Below, one piece after another: positions 1 through 8,689 of a DNA stretch of 25,886 nt. The DNA lies in the NCBI GenBank assembly GCA_003427395.1, contig BFEA01000309.1, positions 260,165 to 286,050 of the forward strand, given 5' to 3'. The position numbers and the translations under genes are program-made. Each line of letters opens with the position of its first letter. The first letter of the stretch is position 1. The stretch comes from Chara braunii (lineage: Eukaryota; Streptophyta; Charophyceae; Charales; Characeae). The notes under the pieces are model-generated. The model searched no databases and had not been told where the DNA came from. It worked only from the letters and a program-made list of their open reading frames with translations.

Positions 1-1085
1 AGGGGTCCGTGGAAGGGGATGATTGACATAGAGGGCTCGCGGACGATCATCTATATGGCGCCCTCCACGGAGGTGAGGGACTGGCTCATACATGAACGGA
101 AGGTGGAGTCTATATTGGTGGGAGATGTTGGTCATGAAGTACAACTGGTCCCATGGCGAACGCCTGCAGAAATAGAGTTTCAGCGGGAGGAGGAGAAACG
201 ACAGCGGCCATGGGTCAAAGTGTTCAGCCCCCCCTCCTTTTTGGTCCCTCTCGAAGAACAGATGGTGCAACAACTTTTTGGCGAGATTGTATCTACAGCC
301 CTCTTCTGTGAAGAAGAAAGGGAATATCGGAGGTATGTGGTTAGGGGCCCACTGAAGATGCGCCAGGTTGAGAGGGTAGCTGTGGCTTTTAGGCCTACGA
401 CTACGCAGGAGTTTTGCTTTATTACGAGCGAAACTTCATTTTCCGACGTCTGTTTTACGCATGGGCATTTGGGACGGGAAGGCCGATGCCTTTCCAGGGC
501 GGAATCAGCCAGGGAGCTGCAGGAGAAGGAGATACGCCGGCGAATGGACCCCATTTTAGCGTCGAACGTGGAAGAGGAAAGGCGAGACTGGAGGGAGATC
601 GAGCAGCGATACGATGCGGTGGTGCTGAAGGAGTTGCAGGCGGCGCACTGGCGCTTGGGGGGCCCCGAAGTAGCAAAGGGCTATTGCAGGCGACAGGACT
701 CGAAACCCCGTGGTCGACATACCCGGCCGCCCAGGGGGACGGGCGGAGGAAGGCACAGGGACCCCCCAGTGGAGGTGCATGACCGCATGGAGATTGACCC
801 CCCTGTGTGGCTCTTTGGTGATACGCACCGGAAACGTAAGGAGTGCCAGGAGGACACTACCAAGGGGGCCGGGGTTGAGGTGGGGATTGAGAAGCGGTAG
901 TGTGGTCCTAGCATGCAGCCGGCTTTGGCAACTCCGAGGGCTGCGGCCACGGATGCGCGGGTTGACGACCACGTGCAACCGGCTGAAGTAGGGAATGGGC
1001 GGGGGGGGGGGGAGACGACCTGGTCGATAAAGAGGTCATTGTCCAAGAGCGAGGCTCACGAGTTGAAGGCTCCAACGAGCCATTG
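1..1085 (+). pseudogene. LINE ORF1, N-terminal part (broken)
   Basis: The frame is open from base 1, has a first ATG at 19 and hits TAG at 898-900, but remains open past that stop to 1085, which suggests one longer ancestral ORF. Residues ~125-155 contain FCFITSETSFSDVCFTHGHLGREGRC-like spacing of Cys and His; I read this as a degenerate CCHC zinc knuckle such as those that close the N-terminal domain of plant LINE ORF1 proteins, although the spacing is not canonical. After ~180 the protein becomes charged and Arg/Glu rich. Expected role: binding of the LINE RNA. The frame then shifts at a run of 12 G (1001-1012), after which the C-terminal part continues in another frame. Antisense ORFs here are shadows. 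Confidence 0.6.
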
Positions 1086-1100
1086 ATCCCGGTCAATGCA

Positions 1101-1382
1101 CAGGTACAGGGGATGGAGGGTAAGGTGGAGGGAACTGAGCAACAACGGGTGACCAAGGCGGCAACCCCTGTGGAACAGGAGTGTAGGGCCCACGAAAAGG
1201 GGGCTGCGGGGCCCCACGGGCAGCCGACCCCGACTGACGCCCAAGTATAGGGGATGGGGAGTAAGGTGGCGGGGACTGAACAGCAACAGGGGGACAAAGG
1301 GACACCTCCTGTGGCGCAGGAGCGACGGGTGCATCCACCAGGGATGGGGCGTGAAGAGGAGGGGGCTGCGAAGCACACATCG
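1101..1382 (+). repeat. In-frame tandem duplication, 141-bp period, in ORF1
   Basis: The unit beginning CAGGTACAGGGGATGGAGGG (1101) recurs as CAAGTATAGGGGATGGGGAG (1242). Both translate to similar text (GMEGKVEGTEQQ and GMGSKVAGTEQQ). 141 is 47 codons, so the duplication kept the frame. The second copy carries the TAG at 1248-1250 where the first has a CAG-type codon (GTACAG versus GTATAG). Confidence 0.8.
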
Positions 1383-1828
1383 GTTACCCCCCCGGAGGAG
1401 CGGGGACGGTGGGCGGGCGTAGTAAAGGAAAAGGTAAACTCTGAAGTGGAGTGTCGCCGGGAAGGGAAAGCGTGCGTGCCCGAACTCGATAGGGAGTGGG
1501 GGCGGGGGGAGACGAGTGGAGGACGGGCGGATGAGGCCCAGTCGCCGTCCCCCCCCTCGGAGGAGGAAGCAGGTAAGGTGGAGATATTGGAGGGGAAGGG
1601 GGAAGACAGTCAGGGCAGACTCGATGGGCAGGCACTTCGGAGTTCGGGGGGGGAGACAGGGCAAACCAAGGAGGTGCTGAGTGAGCTTGGGGGGGAACGT
1701 AAGCAGAAGGGGCAGGTGGGGCTGGATGAGATCAGTCCAGGGAAAGTGTCGGAGGACATTAATGAGGCCAATGGATGGTCGAATGATGTGGAGGTAGTGG
1801 AATCTTCGGGAAGGTTGGATGAAGGGGG

Positions 1829-2070
1829 AGGGGGGGGGAACAGAAAGGAAAGCACGCCAGGGGGGAAGGTCGGGGAGAGTGAGGTGCTCCCAGGGGGAGG
1901 GCAAGCATGGGGAGAAGACAAGCAAGTGATGCTCGACTGTGTGCGGGCCAGCACATTAGACAGGAAGGTCGGGGAGGAGGAGACGGCGGGGGGGAACAGC
2001 AAGGAACGCACGCCAGGAGGAAAGGTCCGGGAGAGCGAGGCGCTTCAAGGGGGAGGGCAGAAACGGGGAA
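1829..2070 (+). repeat. In-frame direct repeat, 156-bp period, in ORF1
   Basis: The segment around GGGGAACAGAAAGGAAAGCA (1835) recurs near 1991 as GGGGAACAGCAAGGAACGCA. The encoded text is NRKESTPGGKVGESEVLPGGG versus a near copy, NSKERTPGGKVRESEALQGGG. The period is 52 codons, again frame preserving. Confidence 0.75.
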
Positions 2071-3335
2071 GGACGGGAGAGAGTGGTGGGAAGGAGGAGG
2101 TGGGTGGGGGGGGAAGGGGGGAAAAGGATGGGTCGGGGGATGGATCGGGAAGTGGAGAACCACCTCTCGGGCAGCAGCAGGAATGCTGGCTCCTTGTCCC
2201 TTATGGTCGCACAGAAACGGGTGCAGAGTCAACGAATGTGCATATCCCGGTCCCGGGGGGCGCGAAAGAAGGCGAATCGGACGACGTGGAGGTGGTGGAC
2301 CTCGCAGCTAGCCTGTCGGCCCTTTCCCCTCCCCCCCCCTCTCCTCCCCCCTCCCACAAAAGTGAGCCCACTACTGTGACATCGGACAGTGGGTCGGTGG
2401 GCATGCCGAGACGTCGGCGGAAGCAGCTGACCTCGGGTCCGCCCATATCGAGCCCCGCGGAGGTGGGAAGTTCCTTACAGCAAGCAACAGGGGCGATCCA
2501 GTCCGATCGAGAAGAGGAGCGATGCGAGCTGCAGGCACGGGTGGACGCAAAGCTGAAGAGCCGGGATCGGTCCCGCTCCCCGGCTGGTCGCAAGGTGCAG
2601 CCGCTTAAAGACGAGGACCGATGGGTGTCCCCGCAGCGAAGACGCATTGAAGAAGAGGAGTTGCAGAATAAGGTGGCCGAGGAGGGGCTGGCGAAAGGCA
2701 TGGAGGACGTGCAACCCCGCCAGCCTGCCCCGGATTTGGATGAGCCCATGACAGGGGATGGAGGCGGGGACTCGACGGATGACAGGGGCGGAGCGATGGA
2801 TGAGGACATGGATATCAACGAGGGGATGGAAGCAGATATGGATATTCATACAACGGTGAAGGGGTCGCTACAGGAAATATTGGCAGCCGGGGAGTGTTAT
2901 GTCTTCCCGGTGATGCTGTGGTGGGCGGAGCAAGGCATTAAGGTGGTCACGAAAGGCAGTACGGAATTCTTCGTTTATGCGGCGCGCTCCCTCCCCAAGA
3001 ACCCGAATATTACCAGACAGGTCAGTCGTTGGGTAGATCCTAACTACAGAGTGAAGGTGCTTCCCAAAGTCTCGGTGGGACGCTTTTTCAGACAACTGCG
3101 AGGGGGGACGGAGTACGGGCTTTTGGTCTGTTTTACGTCCATCACCCCCCGGCGAGCGGGCTCTTTGACCTTGGCTCACAAGGATGCCACTTGGACGAAG
3201 ATGGATCAGGTCTTTGGCCCCCGTGCCAGCCCGACTGACTATCGGATCGTCAACGAGTTTACGGCGGGGATATTGGCCAAAGTCAATTCTATGTTGCCTA
3301 CGAACCAGCGTCTGGGATCGGGGAATGGAGGATAG

Positions 3336-3606
3336 GATGTAGCAGGGTTAGACTTAGGTGCGCTGTGTTAATTATGAGTGCCTCTGGGTGAGTGCACTCC
3401 CTCCTCTAGAGTAGAATAGCTAGTGCTGCNAATCTTGTAGTTTTTTCGGCTGTATTNTTGTTTGTTTTGTTTGCTAACTNGCTTGTTTGCTTGCTTGTCT
3501 GTGTGTTGTTTGCGTTTTGACTACATTTTGCTTGTCTGTGTGTTGCTTGGTTTGTTGTTTACACTCTGGTCNTTCTTCCTCCACCCGTCCNGTTGGGGCT
3601 GCCGGG
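3336..3606 (+). other. LINE ORF1-ORF2 spacer
   Basis: T-rich spacer with several unresolved bases. It holds a repeated GCTTGTCTGTGTGTTG (about 3493 and 3530). No gene is seen. The Ns make the exact ORF2 start uncertain. Confidence 0.6.
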
Positions 3607-3813
3607 ATGGATCGAAGAAACCNNTTAACTAAGCTCAAGNTGTTAACTTGGAACGTGAAGGGCTTGTCGACTCGGTCTCTAAATCCGAAGCGATGGGAGC
3701 TGCAGCGTACTGCCCGCAAACACCAGATCGACGTTCTCTGCCTCCAGGAGACTAAGTTGGGGGAAGGGCTCTGTTTGCACGACGCCCCCTGGTGGAAGGG
3801 ACCTCAGGTCTAG
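3607..3813 (+). pseudogene. LINE ORF2, AP-endonuclease N-terminus (truncated)
   Basis: From the ATG at 3607 the protein reads into the first motif of APE-type LINE endonucleases, LTWNVKGLSTRSLNPKR (the WNV..G Asn motif), then IDVLCLQETKLGEG, which contains the catalytic Gln-Glu-Thr motif. Such enzymes nick the target DNA before target-primed reverse transcription. The frame ends at TAG 3811-3813, just where the next motif would be expected, and no RT follows. Unresolved bases at 3623-3624 and 3640 fall inside the ORF. Family assignment is strong; the fragment cannot be functional. Confidence 0.85.
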
Positions 3814-3857
3814 GCCCCTGCGCAAGGAGCAACTGATAGAGGAACGCAAGGGGGCGT

Positions 3858-4130
3858 GGCACCAATCATAGCAGGTGCATCAGTCCTCATAATGAATCTC
3901 CTTCCAAGTACATAGTGCCTGAAGCACCTGAGGCAGTAGATGATTGCTAGTAACTCTTTCTTGAATTGAATGTAACCTTTTTTTGTTGAATTAAGAGTTC
4001 TACTCCCAAATCTTAAAGGTCTCTCTTTCCAATTCTCATCTCTCTGAATAAGTACACCACCAAGAGTTAATAGTCCTTCATATGCCTAGATGATGAAGGG
4101 TCTTCCCTCTTCATCATCTTAGAAAGGCAC
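3858..4130 (-). pseudogene. Gypsy RNase H domain remnant
   Basis: The minus strand reads GGVLIQRDENWKERPLRFGS, then RTLNSTKKGYIQFKKELLAI and YCLRCFRHYVLGRRFIMRTD. This is the RNase H region that follows RT in Ty3/gypsy polyproteins: the 'GGVL.Q' strand, the 'S..L...E..Y...EKELLA' helix and the 'F.HYL.G..F...TD' end. The first catalytic segment (normally with an Asp shortly before GGVL) reads AYEGLLTLGGVL, so the acid appears lost. In-frame stops and small shifts lie upstream. The domain ends near 3860, where gypsy similarity stops. Confidence 0.8.
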
Positions 4131-5740
4131 CCCTAACACTACACCTCCATCTTTTAATTTTTCTTGTAAAGTTTTTGAGGCAATCTGTCTTTTCTCTGTC
4201 TATGATAAGTCAGTCTCATGCCTTATCATCTCTCTTAGAGGCTCTGTAAGGGTAGCAAAATGACGAATAAAAATCCTCTCGAATCTGCAAACACCCAAGA
4301 AGCTTTCGACATGTCGCTCGCTTGAGAGGCAACGGTCAGTTCAAAATTTCATCTATTTTCTTGGGGTCAGGACTATTACCCTTGGAAAACATATAAAGCT
4401 CAAAATAATTACCTCTGCTTAAAAGAGAAGGGACTTTGCCTCATTGACAGTCATATTATATTTGTGAAGTCTCTCTAAGACCATCTTTACCCCTTCAACA
4501 TGCTCCCAAATAAACTTCTTGACTCCATCAGCAACCACAATCTCATATCTTACCATGGGTCATTTCACAGGGTTATCATCATCAATATAGGGGCTGGTTA
4601 TCTCAGGGGAAATATCTTACATGACTTGGATCATATCCCTTTGAACCACTGCCACACCATTGATCCAACCTTGAAGTATGACGCACATCTGAATAAGTCC
4701 TCTCGGCGTGTGCATGAAAGTTATCGGTCGGCTAGTGGGATCAATGAGAAACTGATCATAGCCAGAATATAAATCAATCAAAGAATAAATGCATCGACCA
4801 GCAAAGGATTCAAAAAGGAGATCAACATTAAGAAGAGAGAGAAGGTTAACAACAGTTGTATTTTTCATCACCACTTCAGGACACCATTCACCACTTCAGG
4901 ATGCAGTCTGCCTAAACATGTGGTTTTCAAGGTCTTTGGACCTTTCACCACTTCAGGACCATTCAGGTCAGAAAATCCTGAATGGACCTGAAGTGGTGAA
5001 AGCTCCGAAGACCTTGAAAACCACCCGTTTAGGCAGGCTGCATCCTCAAGTTGTGAAGGATGGTTTTCATGGTCTTCGGACCTTTTACCACTTCAGAACC
5101 ATTCAGGATTTTCAAACTACCAAAAACTCTCACTTTACCACTTTAGGACACCCTTCACCACTTCAGGATGCAGCCTGCCGAAACAGGTGGTTTTCAGGGT
5201 CTTCGGACCTTTCACCATTTCAGGACCATTCAGGATTTTCAGACTACCCAAAATTCTCATTTCAAAATTTTCATTCCTGAATTTTCAGCTACCCGATAAC
5301 TGCTTGTGTAAGAAGACTACCTGCATCACGTAACGTTACTTCGTTGAGTTTCTGAAAATTTTGTATCCATCTTAGTCCACCCCCTGGTTTCCAAAAGCAA
5401 AACCAGTGGTTAACATACGGTCCATTACCAAGTTCAACAACATTATAGACAATTTTTTTATCAAGACATTTTACCAACTCTGCTTCTTCTTTCAGGGCAT
5501 ACTTAGTTCGTTTGTCATTCCATGAAATATGATCAACTGTCCATATTTTTTCATCTTGATCATATCCACATCCAATCGCCCTCTTTCTTCCTCATTAATG
5601 GAGAATGCACCAGAGAACTCCTGATACACTTTGAAAATATATTCCTTCTCTTTAGGCTTGATGATTTAGTCCGAGCCTATCTTCATTGTGTCACACCTTT
5701 CTCTAGTGACTTTATTCCCCAGTTTTGCAGATTTCCTTAA
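4131..5740 (-). pseudogene. Gypsy reverse transcriptase, interrupted by an insertion
   Basis: The RT N-terminus (5477-5320) reads GPYVNHWFCFWKPGGGLRWI and NFQKLNEVTLRDAGSLL. The central part (4836-4617) reads VDLLFESFAGRCIYSLIDLY, then SGYDQFLIDPTSRPITFMHT and PRGL. The catalytic YIDD motif is at 4589-4578. Thumb/connection text follows (WEHVEGVKMVLERLHKYNMT; LLGVCRFERIFIRHFATLTE). Upstream (5740-5500) is the usual pre-RT text, FSINEEERGRLDVDMI. The insertion 4837-5309 splits the domain within AGSLL-NVDLL; excising it with one 7-bp duplicate returns a continuous frame. Stops elsewhere make it non-functional. Confidence 0.9.
4837..5309. mobile_element. 473-bp self-complementary insertion in RT, 7-bp target duplication
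   Basis: The insertion is flanked by AAGAAGA on both sides (4830-4836 and 5310-5316). Removing the insertion and one copy rejoins RT codons in frame (AGSLL to NVDLL), which fixes the boundaries well. Inside are three related ~100-bp blocks built around CACCACTTCAGGATGCAG and TGGTTTTCAAGGTCTT. The first (about 4873-4972) is followed at once by its inverted copy (about 4973-5062), giving a long hairpin; a third block in direct orientation follows (5063-5245). No clear terminal inverted repeats and no coding capacity were found. The family is unknown; a composite MITE-like element is the simplest reading. Confidence 0.7.
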
Positions 5741-5754
5741 TGTTTTAATAATTC

Positions 5755-5996
5755 CTGCGTTGCCACTTGTACGCACCTTCGTACGAGTACGGATTCGTAC
5801 TCTTGTACTCGTACGCTGCTCGTACGCTAGGGGCCCCCCGTACACGTTTTTTTTTTTTTTTTTTTTTTATAATCCGGTAGTGTTTTTATTTTTTTTCTCA
5901 AATTCTAGTAAGAATCTGAAGATGATGATCGATCAAATGTTGCTTCTTTTGTGCTGTTGCATCACATATTATTTTTTTCGGAATTTTTTGATGACC

Positions 5997-6027
<31 letters not shown>

Positions 6028-6149
6028 TTTTCGTACGTGGGCGTACAAGACGTACAGGTTTCCATATAGGTTCCCGTACAGATCCTGTACAGATATTACC
6101 TGTACGTTTCGTAGGGAAAGACCCCGTACGTGTACTCTATGCAACGTAG
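5755..6149. mobile_element. hAT-like non-autonomous element, 395 bp, exact 8-bp TSD
   Basis: The element is bounded by identical 8-bp direct repeats AATAATTC (5747-5754 and 6150-6157). Its ends are inverted: CTGCGTTGCCACTTGTAC at the left and, reverse-complemented, CTACGTTGCATAGAGTAC at the right, sharing CT.CGTTGC.....GTAC. An 8-bp duplication is typical of the hAT superfamily. Both subterminal regions are crowded with GTAC/GTACG words, likely transposase-binding repeats by analogy with other hAT elements. The core is T-rich with two long T runs (about 5848-5868 and 5998-6024). No transposase is encoded. Excision would return the surrounding gypsy pol frame (minus-strand ERRIIKTLRKSAKLGNK). 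Confidence 0.75.
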
Positions 6150-6157
6150 AATAATTC

Positions 6158-7350
6158 TCCTTTCTTTTTTGGACTTGTACTTTCTCTTTGACCCAATGAA
6201 TATTTTTCTTAAAAAACGATGAGTTGATGCAAACTTTAATTTCATTTTCTCACTCTTAGCAGTCTCAACAGCCTTTTGAATGCTTTAATCTGTCCATCTT
6301 CATCTTTGAGTTTGCCAATAATTTTCATAATCTTCAAAATTTGATTAATATCCATTAAGACTTCCGCTTTGTCCTTTTGTTTGTCAACAAAATTTTCCCT
6401 TCTGATTGAGTTGGATGATAAATGATGTTTATGATTGTGATTGGTACAACTCATAAAGGTATGCTCCTGGGCAGTTTCGGGGTCTTGTAGACCAAATCAG
6501 GATGACCCTTAATGACTGAAGAATTGGTCATCTTTCATTCTATGCCAGAATGGAGTGTCCAGAATACAGTCATGATCTAAGTCTGACACCACGAACCCAG
6601 TAGCTCGACAGACATCGTTCCAACTTTGATAGACAAATTTTCAATAAAATCTACCACGAAGAGTTATCCAAGAATATTGCTTAATATATGCTTTGAGGGT
6701 CTGTCAATAGTTAAATCACAAACCTTCATAGTCCTTTGAGAAAAAAGAACCATCTCTGCCCCATAGTCTACAAAAACTTGGATTTTTAGTTGATTAATAT
6801 AAATAATTAAATGTCCACAACCGATGGTTGCGAATCTCATCTTACAACCTGACAGTGATCTGTTCACCTGTCTGGGAAAGACTAATCTCAAATAGTTAAC
6901 CTCCATCTTTTTCTTTTCAATCAATTTCTTTAGCTCTTCCCTCAACTTAGGTGCCAGAGTCATTGCTTCTTTGAATGATAGAGTCACTCTCGTTTCCTTC
7001 AATGTTTTTGTGATTATATCAGTGATTACTGTTTCATCTTTCAGTTCACTCTTGAGGATGAACTTTCTCTTCTTCCCCTGTTCATTTTTTCTCTCTTCGA
7101 CCTTCTTTCTATTTTTTTCCTCTATCGTTTGAGATGTTAAGTATGTTTGGAGATTTCTAACCTCTCTAATTACTATATCGGGCTCCTTGACGAGCTTTGG
7201 TGGTAGATCACCCTCAAACGACATTACGTTAATCGAACAAGCAGTTCTATTGAAATAAGATACTACTAACTCAGAGGAAGTCTGGAAAGCAAAATTTTCT
7301 TCTAATGGAGACTCGATTCGGGAAACCTCGTCAGACAAATCTTCCATCAA
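6158..7350 (-). pseudogene. Gypsy aspartic protease and PR-RT linker
   Basis: The minus-strand ORF from 7350 to 6664 ends in a retropepsin-like core: FATIGCGHLIIYINQLKIQV, then FVDYGAEMVLFSQRTM. The catalytic triplet, normally D-S/T-G, reads D-Y-G, a single-base type change that should kill the enzyme. The N-terminal ~130 residues are Lys/Glu rich (EEKNRKKVEERKNEQGKKRK). A second short open segment (6454-6242) with KDEDGQIKAFKRLLRLLRVR lies in the PR-to-RT linker. Retropepsins cut Gag-Pol into mature proteins; this copy is clearly a relic. Confidence 0.75.
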
Positions 7351-7592
7351 TGTAAGGGATTGAGAGGCAACTCAATCATGGTGAAAGAATCATCAAATTT
7401 TTCCACAAGTTCCTCAGGCAGTTCGCCAATAAGAAAATGAACATTTATATTAGTTGTTTTTTTTTTTTTTTTCTTCACCTTTTCTTCATGTTTAAGGGCA
7501 AAAAGTCTCATACCTCCAGGATGCTTGGGATCCAATTTGTTCTATGAACTATCACATACGTGACCCATTACATTCTTATTTGCCACCCCACT

Positions 7593-8635
7593 CCTCACAT
7601 CCTACCCCAAAGGTTTACAATGGGTGGTGGTATGACCTCCCTCATCGCAATAGTAGCAGACAAAACTCTTCCTCGGACAATCATTACACTTCCTCCTTTC
7701 TCTGTTTTATTTTCCACCATTCCCTCAATTTCTGCTAGATCTAGAGGAATCTCCTCTTTTATCATAATCATCATCGTCATCATCATCATCATCATCCTTT
7801 TCATCCTCACTTTCAACCTTCTTCTTCCCTTTCTGATCCACAACATGATTAACAGGCATATAATTAGCCATAACCCGTTGAATAATATTTTCAGTACTCA
7901 GATTACTTCCTCTGTTCATACCATTCTCTGTCTCCCAGTCTTTAGTCAGTGTACTGATCTGATCCATCGACCACTTCTTATGTGAAAGCGTAGGTTGAGC
8001 TCTGACGATTGCAACCATTTCATCTCATCTGAGAGGGTAGTGTTGAGCTTGATTGAGAACAGTATTTCATCCCATCTGAGAGGGTAGTGTTGAGCTTAAT
8101 TGAGAACAATCTGTCTCTCATTGTCAGTGAAGTTAGTCAGAAACATATGACATCTTCGAACCTCATCCGAATATGAAATTCTCCTTGCTGTTCTGATAAA
8201 CGTTTGGAGGAAAACATTGAAAGTGTCATACTTAACTTTTCTAATGTTGAAGAGATCCTTGATAGTAAGTGAAACATAATATTTCTTAAACTCTCTTTTG
8301 AAATTCATTATTTCCTCGATTTCTTCCTATGTCGTGACCCCATCCATTAACTCTTAAATAGCCAACCTTGAGTCAGTGTCACAGTATGATAGAAGGTATT
8401 TAAGTCGTTGTTTGTCTGTCCAACCATGACTGGGTCTAAATGACTCATATTCATAAAAACAATCGTTTACTTGGGGCCCTCTGAAGCATGAAATTCTCTC
8501 ATCTGGTCTCTTTGTGATTGCAATATCTGACCCTCATTTTATTGTGTCAATTCTTTCGACCAGTTCCCGTATAGCACCGATCAGGGTCTCTTCATGAGTC
8601 CCTGCGGAAGAGCTAGGCCTCCCTCGTCCAACCAT
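7593..8635 (-). pseudogene. Gypsy gag with CCHC zinc knuckle
   Basis: The likely start is the ATG at 8635 (MVGRGRPSSSAGTHEETLIG, then AIRELVERIDTI). The capsid-like part follows (8318-8096: RREFK-type text with FLQTFIRTARRISYSDEVRR), then KKWSMDQISTLTKD, an acidic Asp run encoded near 7770-7800, and finally CYYCDEGGHTTTHC at about 7650-7610, a textbook CX2CX4HX4C knuckle, with a stop soon after. Stops interrupt it at IDTIK*, RLAI* and VTT*, and a 47-bp tandem duplication (8017-8110) shifts the frame. Gag forms the virus-like particle; this copy cannot. Confidence 0.85.
8017..8110 (-). repeat. 47-bp tandem duplication inside gag
   Basis: ATTTCATCTCATCTGAGAGG (8017) is repeated as ATTTCATCCCATCTGAGAGG (8064), each continuing with GTAGTGTTGAGCTT and ATTGAGAACA. 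The period of 47 is not a multiple of three. Collapsing it joins NERQIVLN to AQHYPLRWDEMVAIVRAQ, restoring one gag frame, so the duplication came after gag was intact. Confidence 0.85.
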
Positions 8636-8689
8636 TTTAACTATAAATTTTCCCTAATGTTCTCTTCTCTCTCTTCTTGTCACTCTTGA

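Larger units (their letters stand above)
1014..3335 (+). pseudogene. LINE ORF1, C-terminal part
   Basis: The frame opens just after the 12-G run and is interrupted only by TAG at 1248-1250; the open part beginning at the ATG at 1254 codes for 693 residues. Residues ~1-540 are low complexity, rich in Gly, Glu, Lys and Ser, with two sets of in-frame duplications (141-bp and 156-bp periods). A proline run (PPPPPSPPPS) and an Arg-rich patch (RSRSP, near residue 445) follow. The last ~150 residues change character and look globular (WWAEQGIKVV, RQVSRWVDPNYRVKVLPKVS, YGLLVCFTSITPRR). This globular tail precedes ORF2 by ~270 bp. I cannot assign it to a named family; position and strand make it ORF1 of the LINE. 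Confidence 0.6.
1..3813 (+). mobile_element. LINE (non-LTR retrotransposon), 3'-truncated
   Basis: A long ORF1-like reading frame is followed on the same strand by the start of an APE-type endonuclease, which is the standard ORF1-ORF2 order of plant LINEs. The left edge runs off the window: the reading frame is already open at base 1. The right edge is abrupt, because ORF2 stops after about 70 codons and by about 3858 the sequence is gypsy on the other strand. No reverse transcriptase of this element and no poly(A) tail are present. GC content is far higher than in the AT-rich DNA to the right, so the boundary is also visible in composition. Confidence 0.8.
3858..8635 (-). mobile_element. Degenerate Ty3/gypsy LTR retrotransposon (gag-PR-RT-RNase H), no integrase
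   Basis: Read right to left, the order is gag (8635 to ~7593), protease (~7000-6660), linker, RT (~5740-4300) and RNase H (~4130-3870), the Ty3/gypsy order. The RT has the 'DLYSGYDQ...F.TPRGL' style familiar from gypsy elements of fungi and streptophytes. The element ends at about 3858 against LINE-derived or unassigned sequence, so integrase and the 3' LTR are missing. No 5' LTR or primer-binding site could be recognised. It is broken by many stops and frameshifts and by two nested insertions. Confidence 0.85.

Noticed and set aside
180-2850. Many long minus-strand ORFs opposite the LINE ORF1 (up to 289 codons)
   Set aside because: They are antisense shadows of a GC-rich sense frame and are Pro/Ser/Leu-rich; the sense strand explains the order with ORF2.
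5688-6154. Plus-strand ORF of 153 codons with Phe runs
   Set aside because: It is translated from the T tracts of the hAT-like element and the antisense of pol.
7544-7985. Plus-strand ORFs opposite the gag knuckle (64 and 141 codons)
   Set aside because: Their Ile-rich text is the antisense of the acidic run in gag; the minus strand holds the CCHC motif.
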